Shown here piece by piece: positions 1 to 11,019 of a DNA stretch of 64,000 bases. The notes under the pieces were generated by a model that did not search any database, had not been told where the DNA came from, and saw nothing but the letters and a program-made list of their open reading frames with translations. The stretch is from Pectinophora gossypiella (taxonomy: Eukaryota; Arthropoda; Insecta; Lepidoptera; Gelechiidae), in contig NC_065421.1 in the NCBI RefSeq assembly GCF_024362695.1, positions 10,478,598-10,542,597 of the forward strand. The letters run 5' to 3'. Position 1 is the first letter of the stretch. Every line of letters starts with the position of its first letter. The translations under genes and the position numbers were made by a program.

Positions 1-385
1 GTAATACTTAAATATTAGTGATTAGTAATAATTATGTCAAGTGTTTTTCAAATCAAATAAGTCAATTTATTTACGAGAACACATAAAAATACAAAAAGGT
101 GGTATAACAATTAATTTACTTACATAACAGTGCTGTGATGCGTTTGGCCTGCATACGGCGAACAAATATAAAAAAAAAACATAATGGAACATTGAATAGT
201 GATTTTAGTCAATCGACTAATAGTGACAGTCATTTATTTACAACAAAAATTGTTTTATATAGTTTAAAAATAAGTAGCATGAACAAAGGATATACTTAGA
301 AAGTTTTCGCGCATATAAAATCTACGGAACACAGCGAGAAAACGCCCCTGGCTGTAGAGATCTCAAACATGTCTTACACTCTGCC
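1..385. other. AT-rich DNA, nothing recognised
   Basis: No long open frame, no repeat family seen elsewhere in the window and no RNA-like structure was recognised here. Confidence 0.5.
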
Positions 386-554
386 TTTTTTTTTGACGTG
401 ACTTATTGTAGATTTGCCGCAGATGGCATTAACTACTTGGCCGGACAAATGGGGAGCGCTGAAGGCTCTCACCCGGTACAACGTTTAAGACAACAGGCCT
501 GAGGGTGCCCAGTTGGGCGCGAACCTCGGTTCAGGGCGTCGTCTGAGAGGAAAA
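386..554 (-). mobile_element. Jockey-type LINE 3' tail, 5'-truncated
   Basis: Read on the minus strand this is the 3' untranslated tail of the same non-LTR element that has coding sequence at 25.2-25.8 kb. It carries the shared stretches ending in AAGTCACGTC followed by a short A-run (a T-run on the plus strand at 386-394). Related tails lie at 5824-5900, 8084-8181, 25797-26111, 55376-55590 and 59315-59370. Only the 3' end survives, as expected of 5'-truncated retrotransposition. Confidence 0.8.
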
Positions 555-639
555 CACTCTGCCAAAATCCCTCAAATAAAAGAAACCCTGATCGCCCTGT
601 TCGGAGAACGCATGGTTTTTATTGCAGTGTCACGGGTTC

Positions 640-1075
640 GAAACCACTGACTTCAGCTTTATGATCATAGATAATTGATATCACGTGGTTGCCAGGATTT
701 GTGCCCGGTTAACGGCAATGGGCTGACCTCCTATGATTTACTATATACACCTCTGCCTGTGTCATCAACAGCCTATACGTATACGTCCCACTGCTGGGCA
801 CAGGCCTCCCCTCAATCAACCGGAGGGGGTATGGAGCATACTCCACCACGCTGCTCCAATGCGGATTGGTGGAGGTGTTTTTACGGCTAATAGCCGGGAC
901 CAACGGCTTAACGTGCCCTCCGAAGCACGGAATCATCTTACTTTTTTCGGACAATCAGGTGATTCAAGCCTGAAAAGTCCTTACCAAACAAAGGACAGTC
1001 TCACAAGACACCTCTGCCTGTGTACTGTGTATATATTATACATCTCTGCCTACCCCTTCGGCGATACAGATGTGA
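640..1075 (+). mobile_element. LINE-like 3' tail, interrupted by a SINE
   Basis: The segment around 690-762 and 1008-1075 matches another segment at 7815-7976 (shared TTGTGCCCGGTTA and a CCTTTCGG/CCCTTCGG-containing end). It resembles a decayed RTE-like LINE 3' end, but there is too little coding sequence to name the family. A SINE has split it at 763-1007. Confidence 0.4.
763..1007 (-). mobile_element. tRNA-derived SINE type B, 5'-truncated, with 16-bp TSD
   Basis: On the minus strand this is the body and tail of the SINE that is complete at 54915-55236 and 16029-16317: the conserved GCCGTTGGTCCCGGCTATTA core and the GCCCAGCAGTGGGACGTATA 3' end. The tRNA head is missing. It is flanked by the 16-bp duplication ACACCTCTGCCTGTGT (747-762 and 1008-1023), which fixes both boundaries and shows insertion into an older LINE tail. 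Confidence 0.88.
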
Positions 1076-1109
1076 TACTATGTTACTATCAAATAAAATC
1101 GTGTCACAC

Positions 1110-2456
1110 TAAGACATCCTACCATTCTCCTTCTCTATGTCTGACATGGTCAAATTCCTGCTTAGAAACGTCCCCCAAAAACCAACCCCTTCGCGAATTT
1201 CTTCCCTCCCTAAAGGGGTCAAGTCACCCTTAAGATCGATGGTGAGGATGGGGGTGTAGATTAGACTTTGCGATAAGGGTATATCCCAAATACCCCATCA
1301 CCCTTTCGCCCTTATAAAAGGCACCCTTTATTCGTCTCAGATGGGTCCGAACTTTGCGAGTTGTTTTGACGTGTATAATTAATTTGGTAGTTCGTAGTTC
1401 AACGGGAATTAATTTTAATGAAATTTCTGGACGTTTTACGAAGTTTGTATACATAAATTACAATTTAGTACATAGGTACGAAGGTATTGCTTCTATTGCT
1501 TCTATGCTGGACTGGATGCGAATAAAAAATATATAATGCGTTTATCTTTTTATATTCCTGATCATAATACCTCTAATATAAAGGTAATTACATCGACATA
1601 GCAAAATTCCGTGGTTTAGATTCCAAGCCGGGATTCGAACCACTAAATAAAAATTATAAATTGTTTATGATTGACTCAGGAAGCAGTGTTCGGCAGTAAC
1701 ATCTTTTATATAACGTCAGTTGAGGCAAATTATTTTTAAACTGAATTTATTTGACAATAAACTGTGGTAAAATAAAAGCGAATAAACATGCATTTTGTAT
1801 GTTAACATTGGCAATAAAATGTAAGTAATACCTTCTACAAACAGCGCTATCAAAGATTCAATTATTTTAAAATCATTTTCGTTTTGTTATTTCTAGACAA
1901 TGATAAGGGTACTATTAAAACAATTGAAAGTATTAAATAGAACATACTGCGGACATTTATTCAAGACATAAACTGTCTTAAACAACATGTCTCGTGTTTT
2001 TTTTGTCTGTGTGTTTTGATATAAACTATCCAAATCGAAACACAACACCATTCGTCCTACCATACTCGTATATTTAGTAAACATCGAATTAAAGTCAGTT
2101 GGCACGTTGTAGATGTAGATACATTAAAATTTAGCTTTAGCTAGAATTTAGAACTTTACATATCGTGGTAAGCGAAACCAAAGCAAATAAATGAGTTATT
2201 TAGCTGTTATTTAGACAAGCTCGCTTTAATTTGGTCCTGTATTTACACAGAAATATTGTACATGCGGTACATTTACAATGTTTACTAGTGTAAAAGTAAA
2301 CTGAAGTTAACAAGAATTCTGAATTAGAAGTAGAATTGAAATATTTTCTACAATGTCCATAACAACATGGGCGCAATTTTAGGTATTAAGATCCTACCTC
2401 AATAGGACACGATTTGGTGAGTCGCCACAACGGCTTCGGCAAATGGTACCTGATGG
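1110..2456. other. AT-rich DNA, no gene recognised
   Basis: Contains a pyrimidine-rich, moderately GC-rich patch at 1140-1330 and otherwise AT-rich sequence. The small open frames here show no codon bias, splice context or recognisable domain. Confidence 0.5.
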
Positions 2457-2606
2457 TCTAAAAAGTCCACATCAAAGCAATTCATCTAAAACTGGATATT
2501 GTTGACGTTTGTTGACAGTGCGCACTTACTTTTATATGCGCAAATGTCAAATTGCAATATTGCTTTTTAAATGAATTGCCTCTATGTGGCCGTTTTGACC
2601 CCCTTG
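2457..2606. mobile_element. MITE family A (long inverted repeat)
   Basis: An approximately 150-bp inverted-repeat element. One arm reads CACATCAAAGCAATTCATCT and the other its complement near 2565-2600, with a TGCGCA-containing centre. The same design recurs at 11755, 13670, 14826, 19916, 31508 (split), 33825, 55744, 57684 and 58672. Better copies start GGGGTTAAAATGGCCACATC and end with the complement. No coding capacity. Confidence 0.75.
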
Positions 2607-2930
2607 AACAGGTTCTGCATTCTATTTGTTGCAGGCAAGAGAATTCTGAAATATTTTCTCCCGTGTGGCGCAGCTAAGGTGTCTCAGTGACCATTAGTAA
2701 ACAATAAAACTATATTATTATTTTTTTTGCCACTACAGTAATAATATTTCATTAAGATAACAATTATTTTCATATTATTCATTATTATTATGATAACAAA
2801 CAATTCATAGTTTAGTAGGGAAATTGAAGAGTCTTCTAACCACGTAATTATTATTAGTATTCCATCAAAAATATTAAGGTCTTAGTAAAATTATTGCTTG
2901 TTATTTACAGAAAATGTACAGTATTAGATG

Positions 2931-3195
2931 AACATACATACATACATAAACTCACGCCCGTAATCCCAAATGGGGTGGGCAGAGCCACAAGTAATCAAAG
3001 ACAACTTGCAGCCACTGTTGATACGAAGTCCTAAGATGGATATGATGAACCTTATGGTGATAAGGGATCCCATCCATAGGGGGCCTATCGTCCATAACAT
3101 TAGTCCATCATGTTAGAGGACGCAATCCCTCTGTCGGTTTTTACGACATGAACGTGTTCTATGTTTTTTATTTGCTCCCAGAACAGCATAGAAGC
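2931..3195 (-). mobile_element. RTE-like LINE 3' tail (subfamily II) with 13-bp TSD
   Basis: Minus-strand LINE tail ending in CATA repeats, close in sequence to 26855-27092 and to fragments at 43530-43590 and 46505-46690. It is bracketed by the 13-bp duplication ACAGTATTAGATG (2918-2930 and 3196-3208). This shows a genuine target-primed insertion that kept only about 265 bp of the 3' end. Confidence 0.82.
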
Positions 3196-3673
3196 ACAGT
3201 ATTAGATGTCGTATGCGAATATAGGTATCTCTCCTTCTAAGTATTTTCATATTTAGACCAACATGACATTCAAAGAGATGACATAGCAAAGAGATGACAC
3301 AGCAAAGAGATTAAGTAGACACGTCACACTCTCCATTTACATGATACCATGAGACTTTATCCATACGTCCTGTAGTCATCAGAGACACTACAAAGAGCCC
3401 TATCTTGTCAGGGTGGGTTGACATACTAATACTATCTTTAGTCAAGTGACAAGTGCATATGTGCTACTTTCATTATACTTATATATACTATTTTTATATA
3501 TACTATTTTATTATGTTGGTATATAATCTTTTATACCTATTTTTATTTTTGATTTTAAAAGGATTTTGTTACCTATGTCATTGTGTTCTGCTATTTTTCA
3601 TATCATTTTGTAGTACCTTTTGTATTAACGGCAAGTGTTATAGATCACTTACAAACTGGTTATATTGACATTA

Positions 3674-3735
3674 CCAACCTCAGTGAGGTGGATTACCAAC
3701 CTCATCAACCCTGGTGTCAGGGTTATTATAGAGGC
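3674..3735 (-). mobile_element. SINE type A fragment
   Basis: Carries the type A 3'-body signature (complement of CCCTGACACCAGGGTTGATG). Only about 60 bp remains. Confidence 0.65.
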
Positions 3736-3757
3736 TTCGGATTGAGTTACTGCTAGG

Positions 3758-3912
3758 TACAGTCATGAGCAATGTCATCTACCCACTTTAGAACCCTCTC
3801 GCACTATCATATTTGACATTTAATGAGACTTACGGTTAAATTTATGACAAAAGTTAATGTGACATGGTTTCAAAGTGTATACATATATTACTCGTTATTA
3901 CTTGTGACCGTA
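3758..3912. mobile_element. MITE family B with TACAGTCATGAGCA ends
   Basis: About 155 bp with inverted ends TACAGTCATGAGCA and its approximate complement (..TGACCGTA). Related copies are 33331-33483 and 61831-61972. The TA at each edge fits a Tc1/mariner-type target duplication. No coding sequence; superfamily is inferred from end structure only. Confidence 0.7.
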
Positions 3913-4327
3913 CAAGTAGTTTACTGTGACCTTCGAGCTAAGATTTTTGAATAGGCTAGATTCCAGCTAGTCAAAACAGTTACTTTTTAATAAACGTCAT
4001 AACACGAAATTACTATGGAATTTGTGTGAAAAAGCAACCTGTGACGTCATAGAAAAACGTGCCAAATGTCGCAATTATTAATACATTTTTCTTTATTAAC
4101 ATTTATAAATAAGTAACTTACTTAATCAAAAAAGAAAACGTTTTTATCACATTTAAATATCTGTCTTTATTTAGTAATCAGAATTTTATAATTTATCTTT
4201 GACCTGGGAAAACATTCTTTATTTTCTTTGCATAAAATATAAAAGTTTTTTTTTTATTTTGACGTGACTTTTTATTGATGATGATGGTAGGAATTATGCG
4301 ATCAAGTAATGGAATGAATTTATAGTT

Positions 4328-4391
4328 CAGTTACAAAACAAGAGTATAGAAACACCGACCTGTCTGTTTCTATACTCTTGTTTTGTAACTG
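4328..4391. repeat. Near-perfect 64-bp hairpin
   Basis: Two 27-bp arms that are exact complements (left starts CAGTTACAAAACAAGAG, right ends GTTTTGTAACTG) surround a 10-nt loop. One further base pair can be added outside. A stem this perfect must be young or maintained. It could be a very short foldback, a replication-made palindrome or a small-RNA hairpin; the sequence does not decide. Confidence 0.85.
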
Positions 4392-4399
4392 AGTATAGA

Positions 4400-5131
4400 A
4401 AAACTGCATTACATTTAAGTATATGAAGGAACTAAGTACATAATAGTTTCCAAGGGACCCTATACAAGAAAAGGACGGCACTATCTTGCTCATTGTATTA
4501 CCTATTTTAATTATGTGCGCCATTCATTGCGTTGTCTTTGTCTTCCGCACGACATCCATTGGCGCGTCCCTATTGTCTTAAGAGGACACTAAAGTGCTAT
4601 TATTACGTGTGAATACCCCTCCCACTATCTCTTAGGTATTGTGTAAATACCTATTACTTAAGACAATAGGTATTCAAACGTTAGTCAACTGCTTCTTTGT
4701 ATTTCTAACACGTAAGTATATTCTGTAGAAAATGCTATATACTTACTTAATCATTTAATAAATTATGATTTGTGATGGAAAAATTTAGTAGTTTTATATT
4801 TTATTTAATAAACAATTGCCGAACGTTAAGATTAAGAATTTGACAGCCAAGCAAAGTTTAATCTTCTTATTTCTAATTGGATTCAATTTTGTTTGGACGT
4901 CAAATATGCAAAATTGATTTAAAGTTCATGTTAAGTATAGACTTCGTGCAAAAAGCTTATTATAAGATTAATTCACATTTATCTAAAAACTATTAATAAA
5001 AGTCTATTCTATTGTTAATAAAATTATTTATAAACTAAAACATTAAAAAAATAAAACAAGAAAAATACATTAAAAATAAAACACATACTTAGCCAAGTAA
5101 TATTACGTATAAGTACTTACTGTTATATACC
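4400..5131. other. AT-rich DNA, nothing recognised
   Basis: No repeat shared with the rest of the window and no convincing open frame was seen. Confidence 0.5.
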
Positions 5132-5437
5132 CTAGTCTGGTTGTGCTACATGCCTATAACCAACCAATCCGGCAAAACTACGGAGCACATGAGTCTGTCG
5201 AATAGTTCTCACTGAGCTTGCTCGAAGGTTCGCAATTAAAAGTTCTTTGTGCGACCAAGCCTGGGCCGCACTTGACGCTGGCCGAGGCCATAATTGGAAA
5301 ACTTTGGCCGCACCGCACTGATGAAGGTTTCTTGTGTCAATTAAGTGACGGTAATGAGTTCGGATTAGTTGCCTTCGTTGGTTCGCTTGTTTTTTTATAG
5401 ACCACATTTTTTTAACGCACTGTATGCATACAGCCAC
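5132..5437 (-). other. Unassigned 101-codon open frame in a GC-richer patch
   Basis: A minus-strand frame, basic and rich in Arg, His and Gln, lies in a patch more GC-rich than its surroundings; a shorter plus-strand frame overlaps it. No domain is recognised, no splice pair is evident, and no copy occurs elsewhere in the window. It may be a decayed mobile-element coding remnant. It is listed so the patch is not overlooked, not as a supported gene. Confidence 0.2.
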
Positions 5438-5529
5438 TCCCGTAATGCTTAATGGCCTATGATATATTCTCCCGCCAGCCTCAGTTAATTTCTGACATTA
5501 TTCTAATAGGATTACGGTTGTTGGTAGGA

Positions 5530-5700
5530 ATGGCAGAGGAAGACCTAAAAAGACATACATTGACCAAATTGGAGATGATCTAGAATATGATTTCTGATCT
5601 GAGTTATCAGGACGTACCTCTCTTGCTTCCTCCACATTTAAAACACGCGCGCCGGATCAGAGAGATCGTACTAAACCTTTTTTAAGGACACCCCCAATTT
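5530..5700 (+). mobile_element. RTE-like LINE C-terminal tail (subfamily I), decayed
   Basis: The plus strand encodes a short GRGRPKKTYIDQIGD-type stretch, the arginine-rich end typical of RTE/BovB-like reverse transcriptase polyproteins. It is then joined to sequence matching, in the same orientation as 60948-61150 (plus-strand alignment), the GCACGCCGGTTCAGAG segment. The frame is soon broken by stops. It looks like a rearranged or chimeric fragment. Confidence 0.55.
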
Positions 5701-5823
5701 AGTCTTCTGCCAGCCTTGCCAACAATCAGCACCTAATAAACGCTTTACAAATTGACTTAACAACTGGACAAGTATTTTTTCATAATATAATTTATAAAAA
5801 GAACCCCCTGAACTGTCTTTTAA

Positions 5824-5900
5824 GTTTTTTTTTGACGTGACTTATTGTAGGGGTACGAAATTTAAGACACAAGGCCTGAAGGTGACTAGTTGAGCGCGAT
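5824..5900 (-). mobile_element. Jockey-type LINE 3' tail fragment
   Basis: Begins with the T-run plus GACGTGACTTATTGTAG signature on the plus strand and keeps a diverged piece of the upstream tail. Only about 75 bp. Confidence 0.6.
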
Positions 5901-6224
5901 GTCTTTTAAGTTCGTATACCTACTCATATACATAATGTACCCTACCCCGCCATTTCTAATAACATCCCAAACTAGTGGGGTTCTAATTTCATCCTCCGAG
6001 GGATGCAAACTAATTTTAGTTAGGAAAGCAAACACAACGGCGCGAGGGGTCTTGTCCCATACAAATATCTACAAAAGTGTAAGTTTGAAACTTAATTATT
6101 AAAGGTTGTGTTTAGTCTGTGTTGACGGCTAGTCGAATCTAGTTTAGCTGTTAATAGTAAATAATTACTTATATTATATACCTACCTAACGCCCAGCCCA
6201 GTCAAAAAAAAAACAACAAAAAGA

Positions 6225-6415
6225 AGGAAAACATTGAGAGGAAACCCACATTCCCGAGAAATGCAATTTTCAGAGCTATGTGATATAACCTGAATTGGGG
6301 TGGTTTTTACAGGTAGTTAGCTTCTATAAAAAACCGGACCTGTCAAATCTTCATATTAGGTAAGCGGACCTTGTGAAAAAAGTGATAATGTTATATAGGA
6401 AGATGATGATGATGA
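6225..6415 (+). mobile_element. SINE type C 3' part
   Basis: Shares GAGGAAACCCACAT, the CTGTCAAATCTTC segment and the GGTAAGCGGACC motif with the fuller copy at 41645-41985. It ends in a GATGATGATGATGA run. The tRNA-like head is absent. Confidence 0.65.
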
Positions 6416-6644
6416 TGACATACCTACCTAATGCCTAAAGAATATCAGCACCGTGGCTCACGCCGCGGCTTATGCTGAGTGAGGTCCATTTATTGAGGAC
6501 TTCCACTACCGCCATAATGACCATTCCGACCAGGATCATTGTTTTTCTTTTTTAATTATCAATTTGTGTAAGTTTTGTCTGATGTTTTTGTATTGTTATT
6601 GTGAGTGGCGTCCTTATACAATGGCCCCCTTTGGCATACACCTC

Positions 6645-6955
6645 CTAATTTAATTTTATACCCGTCATTTTCTTATCCACCAAAAAGGAAAGGGATGGGA
6701 GATTGACAACTGTTAATTTTAAAATGAATGAATAACCCGGGCGAATTATATAGACATCTCGCTGATATGCAACCCATTTAACGTGTGCTGTCAACTTAAT
6801 TCTGTCGGTTTATTGTCCAATATAAAATTTTGTGAGGGTTATTTAAATTTGTGCTTAAAATTGACGTGTGTTCCCTAAATTTTGTCTGTCGGTTACCCGT
6901 CCCTGTCCTTTTCGGCGGATAAGAAAATGACAGGTATAACTTAAAATAAAATTAG
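6645..6955. mobile_element. MITE family D (about 310 bp inverted repeat)
   Basis: Outer arms are long imperfect complements built around CATTTTCTTATCCACC and GGCGGATAAGAAAATG. Related sequence lies at 20330-20600, 22228-22460, 33490-33800 and a fragment at 15195-15235. No open frame of note. Confidence 0.72.
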
Positions 6956-6959
6956 ACAA

Positions 6960-7814
6960 ATTAGTGTATTGAAATCAGCACCGATAAAAATATTTTATTT
7001 ATTTCTTTAATAAGTAAGAGTGTATTAATTTTTATGCCAAGACATCCATGTCAAAAATAGTCGCATTATTTCCACAAATTATCCCTTACATATTAAGAAA
7101 AACATGATGGTTTTTATGGCGGCAGCAAATCTTTGAAACTACGTGATATCAATTATCCATTCATATTAATTACGAGCTTTTTATTATGTTGCCAGCTCTT
7201 GGATCGCCAGTCGCTTCAATGAGACGCGCTGAAATGTACCCTTTATCTGTTTTATGTTAGTCTAATTGTTTTTACATCCTGTTACTATGAGCTTTCCTAA
7301 TCTTAATTTATCAAGCGAATTGACAGATAGACAGTTTTAAATACAGTTACATGGCGTTAGTACTTTTATTGATTTTGGCAACACTCGTTTTCGATATTTA
7401 AATGATCGATGGGAGTATGTCTAGGATGAAATCAGCTAAACGCATTCCATGTGTATTCGTGCCTTTATTATTTCAAAATTAAATTCCAAATTCAAACTAA
7501 AAATAATCAGTCCTACTTCACCAAATAATGTAGAGTATATTTAGAGCACTTGCGTTACCCCTTTCCCCAACATTTAAATTGAGGAGCGAAAATTTCACTT
7601 ACAAACACAATAGGGTATCGGGCGACCATTTGCAAGACGCGGGGGTCACAGGAGGGGTCATCTTAATTTCTCTACGTCACGGAGGCTGGGTGTGTAATCT
7701 GGAGGGCGAGGGGCATTGACCCCGAATTAAGATGAGCCGATCGTTGCTATGGTTTCCTGAAGTTCATTTTTGCGAGGAAACTTTTGCATGTGATATGGGT
7801 CATTCTATTTCTAG
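6960..7814. other. No gene recognised; one GC-rich patch
   Basis: Mostly AT-rich. A GC-rich patch at 7610-7740 (runs of G with GGGTCA) stands out but has no open frame, splice pair or match elsewhere in the window. Confidence 0.45.
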
Positions 7815-7976
7815 GTACATCATGTGGTTTTCAGGACTTGTGCCCGGTTAGTGGCAATAGGTTTGCCCCCTATTACATAGTACTTAAACATAACTGCCGA
7901 GAAGTAAGTGTGTAGATACAGGTATATACACCTACTTCTGCTTATCCTTTCGGGGATATAGGCGTGTTGAGTAGGT
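7815..7976 (+). mobile_element. LINE-like 3' tail, second copy
   Basis: Parallel to the copy split by the SINE at 763-1007: the same CTTGTGCCCGGTTA opening and CCTTTCGGGGATATAGGCGT end. Function and family unknown beyond an RTE-like look. Confidence 0.4.
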
Positions 7977-8083
7977 AAAATTTGCGTATTATTGCTTCAC
8001 TTTTTATTAAATCCATAAGTATTTGTTAGTGATAATATGAACTTAAATTATGTTAGTATCCAACACACACATTACACATCCAG

Positions 8084-8181
8084 TTGGTACCGGGTGAGAG
8101 CCTTCAGCGCTCCCCATTTGTCCGGCCAAGTAGTTAATGCCATCTGCGGCAAATCTACATTAAGTCACGTCAAAAAAAAAA
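8084..8181 (+). mobile_element. Jockey-type LINE 3' tail with poly-A
   Basis: Plus-strand tail from TACCGGGTGAGAGCC to AAGTCACGTC followed by ten A residues. It lines up with 25880-25960 plus 26084-26111. Severely 5'-truncated. Confidence 0.8.
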
Positions 8182-8235
8182 CATCTTTTTGGAACTACGA
8201 AGTTGCTATTGTTGAGATATCTACACCAGCAAACA

Positions 8236-8400
8236 CCTCAAATACAATACAATACAAATACACTTTATTGCACCAAAATAAATAATTACAAAAAGACTCT
8301 TAACTAAGTAAATGGCAATTGGCAAATGGCGGCCTTATCGCTTCTATAAAGTTTACAATGAAATGTTGTATCTTGCAGTTATTTAGTTACCATTCGAAGA
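8236..8400 (-). mobile_element. LINE 3' tail family D (ATACA repeats, TTTATTGCAC)
   Basis: Plus-strand text starts with ATACA pentamer repeats followed by CACTTTATTGCAC. The complement reads as a LINE end with GTGCAATAAAGTG and pentamer repeats. Relatives are at 17466-17605, 30530-30626, 52272-52420, 63430-63525 and 63660-63755. The AATAAA inside the tail may act as a poly-A signal. Confidence 0.6.
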
Positions 8401-8419
8401 TAAATATCCAATAGACAGA

Positions 8420-8834
8420 TACATAATATATCCGCTTTCCCCAATATACTTTCCACCTCTAAACCAACGTATATTCAGTTAAAACTAGCAATATCTAGTT
8501 TGGCGAAGCTGCAGGCTATCTGAGAAAGTAATTTGCGAAGTTGGACCCGACGATAGCTGTACATTATTTATCTCGGCCGCATTATGTACTCTTTGTTACA
8601 TGGACTCTACAGAACAACTTTGTTCAAATGTGTTCTACGTTTAGAAATAGATGCTCGAGAGCGTTGGACGATGCAACGCAGATGTGGAATATCTCTAATG
8701 ATATGATAAATACAACCTTATTTGCTTCCTATTACTGTTTTTCTTTTGGAATGGAAGCGAATTATAAACATAGATAGACGCAAGTTTCTGCATAATGTAA
8801 TTCATTATCTCCCTAGCAATATCCCGTTTTTTGA
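8420..8834. other. No gene recognised
   Basis: A 78-codon open frame at 8541-8777 (+) has no recognised domain or splice context and is treated as chance. Confidence 0.4.
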
Positions 8835-9116
8835 CAAGATCCACTTACCTGAAGCTTCGCACGGTCCAGTTTCTTATAGAAGCGACTGCCTGTCTGACCT
8901 TCCAACCCGCGAAGGGTAAATCAGCGCAATACAAGTTAGATCACATAACTCAAATACTTCCGAAAATATATTTCTCGGGAATGTGGGTAAGTATTCATTT
9001 ATGATCCAAATATGAATTCGAAAACAAATTCAACAATTAGTTTTGCCTTGTGCTGGATTCGAACCTGCGACCTCAAAGTTAGAGGTAAGCGTTCTACCAA
9101 CTGCACTATCACGGCT
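8835..9116 (-). mobile_element. tRNA-derived SINE type C with head
   Basis: On the minus strand the element begins with a tRNA-like head: an A-box-like stretch (GCAGTTGGTAGAACGC) and a B box (GGTTCGAATCC). The body follows, with the complement of CTTCCAACCCGCGAAGGG. It matches 18840-19135 (-), 41645-41985 (+), 6225-6415 (+) and 48270-48380 (+). The foldback transposon at 9125 inserted right beside its 5' end. Confidence 0.78.
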
Positions 9117-9124
9117 AAATAATG
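9117..9124. repeat. 8-bp target-site duplication, left copy (AAATAATG)
   Basis: Exact match to 11498-11505, immediately outside the foldback element termini. Confidence 0.85.
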
Positions 9125-9185
9125 GTGTGATGCTCTGTCGCGGAGCCACCATCTCCAATTCATTTGAAAACGATATAGATTACTG

Positions 9186-9610
9186 TACGTACCATGTACA
9201 TAGTGTACGTGAAAAGATTTTATGTGTACGTGCTATAATTAGAAAGAAAACAACAAATCAAAGTGGCTTCGCTGGAGAGCATACTCCCCAGCGGAGCCAC
9301 TCAGTTTGCATACTTCGAGATGTTTTCTTCCTGTAAATTGAAGTATAGTTTGATGTACGTACTACGTACATAGTGTACGTGAAAAGATTTTATGTGTACG
9401 TGCTATAATTAGAAAGAAAACAACAAATTAAAGTGGCTTCGCTGGAGAGCATACTCCCCAGCGGAGCCACTCAGTTTGCATACTTCGAGATGTTTTCTTC
9501 CTGTAAATTGAAGTATAGTTTGATGTACGTACTACGTACATAGTGTACGTGAAAAGATTTTATGTGTACGTGCTATAATTAGAAAGAAAACAACAAATTA
9601 AAGTGTATAT
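9186..9610. repeat. 170-bp tandem repeats in left arm (2.4 units)
   Basis: The marker TAGTGTACGTGAAAAG recurs exactly 170 bp apart at 9201, 9371 and 9541. The third unit stops after AACAACAAATTAAAGTG. Units within this arm share CTTCGAGATG and AATTGAAGTA, unlike the right arm. Confidence 0.9.
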
Positions 9611-11019
9611 GACGGCATGAACAAAACGTGAAGCGCTGAAGATTTTAAGAAACAATCTCCTTGCGAGAACTTTTTTATCTATGCACAAATTACTAAGAGA
9701 ACCTATTTCAGACGAACGTCTCTCATACAAAACAAAGAGCCTCAGAATTTAGAGTATGACACTTGATTTGACATATAAAATTATATTGCCACACGCAAAA
9801 ATAATTGTGGGGTTGCCATAGTAATGATATGGCACGGCGTGGCAGTAGTGATAGCTTTAAATTATTTAGATTACTTTAAATTTTGATGACAAGGTTTGGT
9901 GACGGATCGGTACGGCACTGACAATTTATGTCAAATCTGTCATAGATACACGGCCGGAAATGTTCATACAAAAAAATTGTACCATAGCGCAAATGTACCG
10001 AGTTTAGAAAATGACAGCTACTTCACCCCTCTCCTACTTCATTTCACCCCTCTGCGATCTTCCGCCATCTTGGGACAATCTTAGGTTAGGATATAAACAT
10101 AGACACAAGGACAAGCGCTGCCCGCCCGGCGTCCTAACCGAACAAAATTCAAAATCAATCATTGTTTCATTGTAGTTTTATAAATGTAAGTGATCGAGTG
10201 AAATTTGCATTGAATAAATTCCGTAGTTAGCCTCTCAACTAGAAAACTGTGATATCCATACAGTATGAGTGTAAGATAATTATTATTATTATTATTTATT
10301 TAATTTTAAGATAACATAGATCCAGATAAGTAAGCGAAAAGACGAAAAGACGCTATATTTCACCAGTTTCCTAAAAGTGAGCTAGGAAGAACTCTAGAAG
10401 TGCAGAAGTTACAGTGTTTGTGTGATGACAATTTGCGAAGGCTTAGGACTACTGGGAACAATTGTGTTTGCCATGCGGATTGCACAAAGACATTTTTATT
10501 AAAAACTTTCCGGGTCTCTCAAGATTAGCAGTGTTATTATAAACAAAATATTAAAGGGTACAGATGTCTCTAGATAAGAGAGTTTAGAGGAAAGTTTGCC
10601 ATTAATGCAAAAAGGCATATTTAAAGTAATAATAATAAAGCCCTATTTCAGAAAAAAATCCATAAAATATAAAACAAAATTAAAAAATAAAATGTTATAC
10701 AAGTAAACTGCAGTCTTTTTTTTATAAACCTTGTCATCAAAATTTAAAGTAATCTAAATAATTTAAAGCTATCACTACTGCCACGCCGTGCCATATCATT
10801 ACTATGGCAACCCCACAATTATTTTTGCGTGTGGCAATATAATTTTATATGTCAAATCAAGTGTCATACTCTAAATTCTGAGGCTCTTTGTTTTGTATGA
10901 GAGACGTTCGTCTGAAATAGGTTCTCTTAGTAGTTTGTGCATAGATAAAAAGTTCTCGCAAGGAGATTGTTTCTTAAAATCTTCAGCGCTTCACGTTTTG
11001 TTCATGCCGTCATATACAC

